Of a stretch of 18,951 nt of DNA, positions 14,922 to 18,951 are shown one piece after another (position 1 is the first letter of the stretch; every line of letters starts with the position of its first letter). The translations under genes were made by a program, and so were the position numbers. Under the pieces are notes generated by a model. The model was not told the DNA's origin. It saw only the letters and a program-made list of their open reading frames with translations, and searched no databases. Source of the stretch: JBGPOS01 sp041488155 (GTDB taxonomy: Bacteria; Chloroflexota; Dehalococcoidia; Tepidiformales; Tepidiformaceae); the NCBI GenBank assembly GCA_041488155.1, contig JBGPOS010000072.1:1-18951 (forward strand), read 5' to 3'.

Positions 14922-16483
14922 ATCCCGCCGTGGAGGCTTCGGGCCGGCCGCTCGACCTGGTGGTCATCGGCGGAGGTATCAACGGCTGCGCGGTAGCTGC
15001 CGAGGCAGCCCGCCGGGGACTACGCGTCGCCCTTTTCGAAGCCGACGACTTCGGATTCGGAACAACGTGGCGGACGACGAAACTGATCCACGGCGGGCTG
15101 CGGTACCTGGAACACGGCGACCTTCGGCTCGTCTTCGAATCGCTGAGCGAGCGAAGCTGGCTGCTGCGGACGCGCCCTTACCTGGTGCGCCCACAGCGAT
15201 TCGTGTTGCCCATACTGCCGTGGACGCGTCGTCCGGCATGGCAGATCAGGGCAGGGCTGGCGCTGTACGACATGCTGGCGCTGTACCGAGGGGTGCCCTC
15301 GCATAGACATCTAAACGGCTCGAGGCTACACGAATTGATGCCGGCCCTCGCCGATGGAACGTCCGGCGGCTTCACTTTCTTCGACGCGCGGGTGCTTTCG
15401 CCGGAGCGGCTCGCGCTTGAACTGGCGCTGGAGGCGAGGCGGCTCGGAGCTCTGATCGCCAACCACACGCGCGTCATCAGCATCCTGGCCCGCGAGGGCC
15501 GGGTCGAGGGCGTAGGGGTCGACGGGCCCGGCGGACCTGCGACATTCGCGGCCGCGGCGGTCGTCAACGCGGCCGGGCCGTGGGTAGATGCCGTGAACAG
15601 GATGGCTGAAATGCCGGCGCCGGAGTTGCTCGGGACGACGAAAGGCACACACATCGTGCTCGAACTGGAGGAGGGGTCGCTGCGCGACGCAGTGTTTTCT
15701 ACGGCGAAATCGGACGGGCGGGTTTTCTTCGCTGTCCCGCAGGGGGAGCTGCTGCTCGTGGGGACGACCGACGACCGGTTCGAGGGAGACCCGGGGGAAG
15801 TGCGCCCGACGGCGGCCGAGGTCCGCTACTTGCTCGACGAGGCGCAAACGCTGCTTCCAGGCCTCGGACTGAGACAAGAGCAGATCCGATACGCATTCGC
15901 TGGCCTGCGGCCGTTGCAGCGCGTTCGCGGCGGACCGGAAGCGGCGATCACGCGCCGGCACGCCGTCATCGACCATGGAAAGCAGGGCGGGCCGAGGGGC
16001 CTGTTCAGCGTGGTCGGCGGGAAGCTGAGCACGTTTCGGCCGCTGGCTGAGGACGTGGTCAGGGCGCTGGGGGTTCCCCGAGGACCGGCCCGGGAAGAGC
16101 CCGCGACGAGCGGATGGCGCGACGCCCTCGTCGCCAGCGGCCTGCCCAAGCGGGTGCTAAGGCACCTTCGGATCTACGGCGACGCGGTGACGAACGTCCT
16201 GGCGGGAGGCCAGGACATCCTCTGCCAGCATGCGGGGGCGGTGGTGGGGGAGATCTCGTACACCGCTGCATCGGAGAAGGTCGCTACTCTCTCCGACATC
16301 CTGCTGCGGCGGACGGGCATTGGCTGGGGCGCGTGCAGGGGGCTCTGCTGTCACGTCGAGGCAGCGGGGATCGCTGGGCGGATACTCGGCTGGTCGCCTA
16401 CAGAACAGCGCGACCAGATCGAGGCGTTCGAGTCGGACGTGGCCCGGAATCTACCGGCTGCCGGGGAGTTCGCCGAGGGGTGA
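14918..16483 (+). CDS. glpD: Glycerol-3-phosphate dehydrogenase, FAD-dependent (aerobic GlpD type)
   Basis: Flavoprotein of 521 residues that oxidises glycerol 3-phosphate to dihydroxyacetone phosphate and passes electrons to the quinone pool at the membrane surface. The N-terminal dinucleotide fold is DLVVIGGGINGCAVAAEAAR, with the Glu that binds FAD ribose in ALFEADDFGFGTT; the GlpD signature TTKLIHGGLRYLE follows. Central motifs are NAAGPWVDAV, GTTKGTHIV and VGTTDDRFEGDP; FSVVGGKLSTFR marks the end of the catalytic domain. The C-terminal DAO_C helical domain contains ATLSDILLRRTGIG. Length is normal. The ATG overlaps the glpK stop (ATGA at 14918-14921), so translation is probably coupled. 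With glpK it forms a complete glycerol-to-glycolysis step. It ends 94 bp before a convergent methyltransferase gene. Confidence 0.96.
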   Translation: MNPAVEASGRPLDLVVIGGGINGCAVAAEAARRGLRVALFEADDFGFGTTWRTTKLIHGGLRYLEHGDLRLVFESLSERSWLLRTRPYLVRPQRFVLPILPWTRRPAWQIRAGLALYDMLALYRGVPSHRHLNGSRLHELMPALADGTSGGFTFFDARVLSPERLALELALEARRLGALIANHTRVISILAREGRVEGVGVDGPGGPATFAAAAVVNAAGPWVDAVNRMAEMPAPELLGTTKGTHIVLELEEGSLRDAVFSTAKSDGRVFFAVPQGELLLVGTTDDRFEGDPGEVRPTAAEVRYLLDEAQTLLPGLGLRQEQIRYAFAGLRPLQRVRGGPEAAITRRHAVIDHGKQGGPRGLFSVVGGKLSTFRPLAEDVVRALGVPRGPAREEPATSGWRDALVASGLPKRVLRHLRIYGDAVTNVLAGGQDILCQHAGAVVGEISYTAASEKVATLSDILLRRTGIGWGACRGLCCHVEAAGIAGRILGWSPTEQRDQIEAFESDVARNLPAAGEFAEG

Positions 16484-16521
16484 TATGCGTAGAGTTGCGG
16501 TTCGCGGCAACTGCCTCGGGG

Positions 16522-16535
16522 CACCGGGCCCGGTG
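16522..16535. other. 14 bp perfect palindrome in the glpD/methyltransferase gap
   Basis: caccgggcccggtg reads the same on both strands. It stands 38 bp after the glpD stop. As RNA it has no loop of its own, so a DNA-binding site or an incidental GC palindrome are the alternatives. Confidence 0.4.
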
Positions 16536-16547
16536 TCTCGGCAGCGA

Positions 16548-16562
16548 GCTATCGGCGATAGC
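16548..16562. terminator. Small hairpin between convergent genes, possible bidirectional terminator
   Basis: GCTATC, loop GGC, GATAGC: a perfect 6 bp stem with a 3 nt loop. It lies 64 bp after the glpD stop and 15 bp after the end of the convergent methyltransferase gene, the usual place for a shared terminator. No T-run follows on either strand, so intrinsic termination would be weak. Confidence 0.4.
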
Positions 16563-16577
16563 CCACCTGCTACGAGG

Positions 16578-17231
16578 CTAGTAGACGCCCGGCACGATCC
16601 GCCAGCGGACGCGCGCGCGGTAGGCGGAATACTCGGACGTTTCGCCGAGGACACGCTCTTCGGCGTTCATGCGGAAGACCTGGCACACCAATACCGTGGC
16701 GAAGATGGCAACGTTCAGCGGGTGGAAGTTCGCGACGATGAACCCGGTCATGGTGACAGTGTGGGAGAAGTAGATCGGGTGGCGGACCAGGCGGTATGGC
16801 CCACCCACCTTGAGGCCCCGGTTGGCCGCGACGACGCCAAAGCTCTTGCCCAGGAACAGGAAGACCACGACGGTCAGGCTCAGGCCGACCCATTGAAAGC
16901 TCGTCCCCACCGCACCGGCAACGAAGCCGGCGCCGTCTTGGGGCTGCATGACCAGTGGGAGCCAGCTGCCGCTGGCCACGAGCCAATCGAGGGGGCGAGT
17001 GGATGTCGCGAAGCTACGACGCCGAGTGAGGAACATGCCGACTAGCAGCCCCTGTTCGATGGCGAAAGGGATGGCTGTCAGGGTCCCATCGACAATGGCC
17101 CGATGGGCGTGCAGATAGGCGAAAAGCGCCGAAACGCAGACGAGCAGCGCGTCCTGAAGGAGGGAAAAACGCCTCCGCCAGGTGCGAGAGAGGCCTGGAG
17201 CGGACGAACGTACGGGGGCGGTTGCAGTCAC
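16578..17231 (-). CDS. Integral-membrane methyltransferase of the isoprenylcysteine/phospholipid methyltransferase superfamily
   Basis: Membrane protein of about 217 residues with four to five hydrophobic segments (for example ALLVCVSALFAYL, LSLTVVVFLFL, MTGFIVANFH and VAIFATVLVCQVF). The C-terminal half carries the superfamily signature: GPYRLVRHPIYFSH, then RMNAEERVL and a final YRARVRWRIVPGVY. In characterised relatives the RHP and EE residues bind S-adenosylmethionine and the acceptor is a lipid or prenyl-cysteine; here the acceptor is unknown. I start at GTG 17229-17231, which has GGGGAG 6 nt upstream. A TTG at 17264 would add eleven residues and lacks such a site. It is convergent with glpD and divergent from the pilus genes, so no operon partner helps define its role. 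Confidence 0.85.
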   Translation of the reverse strand: MTATAPVRSSAPGLSRTWRRRFSLLQDALLVCVSALFAYLHAHRAIVDGTLTAIPFAIEQGLLVGMFLTRRRSFATSTRPLDWLVASGSWLPLVMQPQDGAGFVAGAVGTSFQWVGLSLTVVVFLFLGKSFGVVAANRGLKVGGPYRLVRHPIYFSHTVTMTGFIVANFHPLNVAIFATVLVCQVFRMNAEERVLGETSEYSAYRARVRWRIVPGVY

Positions 17232-17456
17232 GGAGGTCTCCCCAACGGGCGCCGCCAGATTCAAGTCCGCCCGGTCTAAGCATCGGCTGCGGGCGGGCGG
17301 GTCATCAGCCCTTGGGGGGCCGTAGCAAAGCGGTGGAGGTTGCGTGACGAGGCTTTAGGGTGGGGCGAGCCCGACGTATGTCCTAGTAGCCCGACCGCAG
17401 CCGCGGCCCGAGGACACCACCGGTAGACCCGGACAAAGGAAGAGGTAGGAACCAAG

Positions 17457-17642
17457 ATGTCGAAGCTTCAGAACTGGACGCTCAGCAAGTACGTGGCCTT
17501 CAAGGCGCGTGACGACGAGGGCCAGGGTCTCGCCGAGTACGGCCTGATCCTCGCGCTTATCGCCGTCGTGTGCATCACGGCGCTGACCACGCTGGGTACT
17601 GGCCTGAACACCAAGCTCGGCGCCATCAACGGCGCTCTTTAG
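17457..17642 (+). CDS. flp: Flp-type prepilin 1
   Basis: Class IVb Flp prepilin of 61 residues, the structural subunit of Tad pili. A 22-residue basic leader ends in DDEG; cleavage after that Gly would give a 39-residue mature pilin starting QGLAEYG, with the conserved Glu at +5 and Tyr at +6 and a long hydrophobic helix (LILALIAVVCITALTTL). The family is small by nature, so the length is normal. A strong purine-rich ribosome binding region (ggaagaggtagga) stands just upstream of the ATG. It is the first gene of the pilus cluster, and a second almost identical pilin starts 32 bp after its stop. The 192 bp upstream gap (17265-17456) shows TAGGGT (17356-17361) and TATGTC (17377-17382) as weak -10 candidates, with no matching -35. 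Confidence 0.93.
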   Translation: MSKLQNWTLSKYVAFKARDDEGQGLAEYGLILALIAVVCITALTTLGTGLNTKLGAINGAL

Positions 17643-17674
17643 GCCAGCAAACTGACTGCTGACGAAGGAAAGCG

Positions 17675-17863
17675 ATGATTTCGAGAATTCGCAGCCAAGT
17701 CCTTGGGCGTTACATCGCCCTCAGCCAGGGGAGCGAAGAGGGTCAGGGACTCGCCGAATACGGCCTGATCCTTGCTCTCATCGCCGTCGTCTGCATCGCT
17801 GCCCTCACCACTCTTGGTGGCGGCATCAACACCACTCTGGGCTCGATCAACGGCGCCCTCTAA
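17675..17863 (+). CDS. flp: Flp-type prepilin 2
   Basis: Second Flp prepilin, 62 residues. The 23-residue leader ends in SEEG and is unlike that of the first copy. The predicted mature pilin, starting QGLAEYG, is again 39 residues and differs from copy 1 at five positions only (Thr19 to Ala, Thr26 to Gly, Leu28 to Ile, Lys31 to Thr, Ala34 to Ser, mature numbering). Both keep a Cys at mature position 17 in the hydrophobic helix. A GAAGGAAAG ribosome binding site precedes the ATG. Many synonymous changes between the copies argue for an old duplication kept by selection rather than a recent one. A large hairpin follows the stop before the TadE gene. Confidence 0.93.
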   Translation: MISRIRSQVLGRYIALSQGSEEGQGLAEYGLILALIAVVCIAALTTLGGGINTTLGSINGAL

Positions 17864-17879
17864 GAGACGGTAAGCGAGC

Positions 17880-17924
17880 CGGATGGGGGTGGGGTTAGTC
17901 CGCGAGGACGCCCCGCCCCATCCG
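17880..17924 (+). terminator. Long structured hairpin capped by a GCGA tetraloop, between flp2 and tadE
   Basis: CGGATGGGG (17880-17888) pairs with CCCCATCCG (17916-17924). After a one-base bulge, GGGG 17891-17894 pairs with CCCC 17911-17914, with a G-U pair on either side. A terminal GTCC-GCGA-GGAC stem (17898-17909) is capped by a GNRA tetraloop. No T-run follows, so it may act as an attenuator or as a barrier against 3' decay of the pilin mRNA rather than as a full terminator. Confidence 0.65.
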
Positions 17925-17974
17925 TGTCTCCGGGACTTTGTCCGGGCGGGGAGCCCATCCAGGAGAGTGAAGGC

Positions 17975-18454
17975 ATGAACCAGCCAGCCGCGATCCAGCT
18001 GAGTGCGGTGCCCGCCCGGCGGCGGCGCTACTGGGGATGGCGAAACAGCGAGCTCGGCCAGAGCCTGGTGGAGTTCAGCCTGATCCTGCCGCTCATGCTC
18101 GTGATGTTGTTCGCCCTTGTGGATTTCGGGCGCGGCTTCTACACGTGGCTTGTGGTCACGAATGCGGCGCGCGAGGGAGCCCGGGCCGCGGCCGTCCAAT
18201 CCGACAACTCGACGATCGATTCGAAGATCTATGCGAGTTTCTGCAACCCCTATCCGTCGAACTGCAGCCTTGACCCGACGAAGATGACGATTACCAAGAC
18301 AAACGTCCAGGGAGCGCGGGGGAGCGAGGCGACGGTCGACATAAGCTACACGTTCGTTTTCGTGACGCCGGTCGGGAGCATCCTGCAACTCATCGGCGGC
18401 TCGAACCTTGCCGCCCCGGCGATTAGCTCTCACTCCGCCATGCGGCTGGAGTAG
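17975..18454 (+). CDS. tadE: TadE-like pseudopilin
   Basis: Small membrane protein of 159 residues in the TadE/TadG-like family of Tad pilus assembly. A 30-residue basic cytoplasmic leader (RRRRYWGWR) ends in ELG; the following QSLVEFSLILPLMLVMLFAL is the pseudopilin motif with Glu at +5 and Phe at +6, so the same prepilin peptidase that processes Flp probably cleaves it. The helix continues into VDFGRGFYTW and NAAREGARAAA, the TadE signature. The remainder is an exported beta-rich part with two Cys (FCNPYPSNC) that could form a disulfide. The start is ATG 17975, with AGGAG at 17961-17965 upstream; a start at 17924 adds only unrelated sequence. It lies 111 bp after the second pilin, beyond the large hairpin. 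Confidence 0.9.
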   Translation: MNQPAAIQLSAVPARRRRYWGWRNSELGQSLVEFSLILPLMLVMLFALVDFGRGFYTWLVVTNAAREGARAAAVQSDNSTIDSKIYASFCNPYPSNCSLDPTKMTITKTNVQGARGSEATVDISYTFVFVTPVGSILQLIGGSNLAAPAISSHSAMRLE

Positions 18455-18567
18455 CACGGCTTCGCGGCTCTTCAATCGAGAGCGTCAAGGGGCCTTTCGC
18501 GAGTCCGCCGTGGCGGGCTCCGCGGCGCGGGCGTGGAGCGAACCGTTTGGCCCGGAAATGAATCTGA

Positions 18568-18600
18568 AAGACCGCGGACCGGGCGGGGTTCCGCGGTCTT
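18568..18600 (+). terminator. 11 bp perfect hairpin between tadE and cpaB
   Basis: AAGACCGCGGA (18568-18578) pairs exactly with TCCGCGGTCTT (18590-18600) around an 11 nt loop. A smaller CCGCG/CGCGG hairpin with a 5 nt loop follows at 18604-18618. There is no T-run after either on the plus strand. It lies 114 bp after the tadE stop and 49 bp before the cpaB start, in a 194 bp gap with no supported gene. It is more likely attenuation or mRNA processing than full termination, if the pilus genes form one operon. Confidence 0.55.
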
Positions 18601-18648
18601 CAGCCGCGCTGAACGCGGTCGATAGTTCGAAATGAGGAGCAGCAGCAC

Positions 18649-18951
18649 GTGGCACGAACAGCAACAGCATCAGCATCGGTAGCAGAATCAAGACGGAACC
18701 GCGGCGTCCTTCTGATCGCAGCGGCGTTCGGCATTCTCAGCGCGACCCTCGTGTTCGCCTACCTGAACAGCCAGGGGAGCGAGAAATCGCAACCCGGCGC
18801 ACCAAGCGTGGGCAACGTCGAGGGCGGCGGCGAGATGGTCGTCGTGATGACGCGCGACATCAAGGTCGGCGAGAAGATCACTGCCGACATGCTGACGACG
18901 CGGGCGATCCCGGCCAGTGCCGTGCTGCCCAATCACGCGACCAAGCCCGAG
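18649..18951 (+). CDS. cpaB: Flp pilus assembly protein CpaB/RcpC, N-terminal part (runs off window)
   Basis: The first 101 residues of a CpaB-type protein, the periplasmic component of Tad pilus secretion. After a polar Ala/Ser/Arg-rich start, one hydrophobic segment at about residues 24-42 (LLIAAAFGILSATLVFAYL) anchors the protein in the membrane. A linker rich in Gly and Ser leads to the SAF-type domain beginning VVVMTRDIKVGEKITADML, followed by TRAIPASAVLPN, both typical of CpaB. The start is GTG 18649, with AGGAG (18635-18639) 9 nt before it; an ATG at 18632 is out of frame. The C-terminal RcpC domain lies beyond the right edge. Tad ATPase, secretin and prepilin peptidase genes would be expected downstream. 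Confidence 0.9.
   Translation, partial: MARTATASASVAESRRNRGVLLIAAAFGILSATLVFAYLNSQGSEKSQPGAPSVGNVEGGGEMVVVMTRDIKVGEKITADMLTTRAIPASAVLPNHATKPE

Noticed and set aside
18559..18635. Possible 25-codon small gene between tadE and cpaB
   Set aside because: It runs through the 18568-18600 hairpin, has no ribosome binding site and no recognisable product.
1..18951. CRISPR arrays, tRNA or rRNA genes, transposases, prophage or known defence genes
   Set aside because: No regularly spaced repeats, cloverleaf-like sequences or proteins of these classes were seen on reading both strands. The WYL regulator alone is not evidence of a defence locus, since its neighbours are metabolic.

Overview
This is an 18.95 kb window of GC-rich bacterial chromosome. 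It is gene-dense, has mostly short gaps, and carries 15 complete or near-complete protein genes plus two cut off by the window edges. The best guess for the host is a member of the Chloroflexota. The pilins have the GQGLAEYGLIL form common in that phylum, orphan DUF3090 and DUF3048 genes are present, and an M1 aminopeptidase carries a HEAT-repeat tail. An actinobacterium or another high-GC lineage cannot be excluded without a database search. No tRNA, rRNA, insertion sequence, prophage or CRISPR array was seen.

Layout. From 1 to 5274 on the minus strand there is a codirectional run, in transcription order: a WYL-domain regulator, an Xaa-Pro aminopeptidase, a dipeptidyl peptidase IV whose start overlaps the preceding stop, and a rhodanese-type sulfurtransferase that runs off the left edge. 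From 5476 to 7407 a DUF3090 gene (plus) and a membrane-anchored DUF3048 gene (minus) converge with only 9 bp between their stops. From 7497 to 16483 on the plus strand lie 6-phosphofructokinase, a palindromic REP-like element, a Bcp-type peroxiredoxin, a gamma-glutamyltransferase with an unclear start, an M1 aminopeptidase with HEAT repeats and a C-terminal leucine zipper, and a coupled glycerol kinase / glycerol-3-phosphate dehydrogenase pair. A convergent integral-membrane methyltransferase (minus, 16578-17231) is followed by the start of a Tad/Flp pilus locus on the plus strand: two near-identical Flp prepilins, a TadE-like pseudopilin and the beginning of CpaB. Strong RNA hairpins separate these pilus genes.

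How the genes fit together. Four peptide-processing enzymes (Xaa-Pro aminopeptidase, DPP IV, gamma-glutamyltransferase, M1 aminopeptidase) lie within 13 kb and suggest growth on peptides, with proline-containing peptides handled by the WYL-linked pair. GlpK and GlpD feed glycerol into glycolysis as dihydroxyacetone phosphate, and Pfk sits on the same central route. The pilus genes point to surface attachment.

Most genes are ordinary members of known families, and I did not find a clearly new system. The observations most worth a second look are the repeated extended -10 boxes (TANNNT) placed 6-8 nt before start codons that lack ribosome binding sites, the zipper-tailed M1-HEAT protein, the gamma-glutamyltransferase start, and the structured spacers inside the pilus operon.
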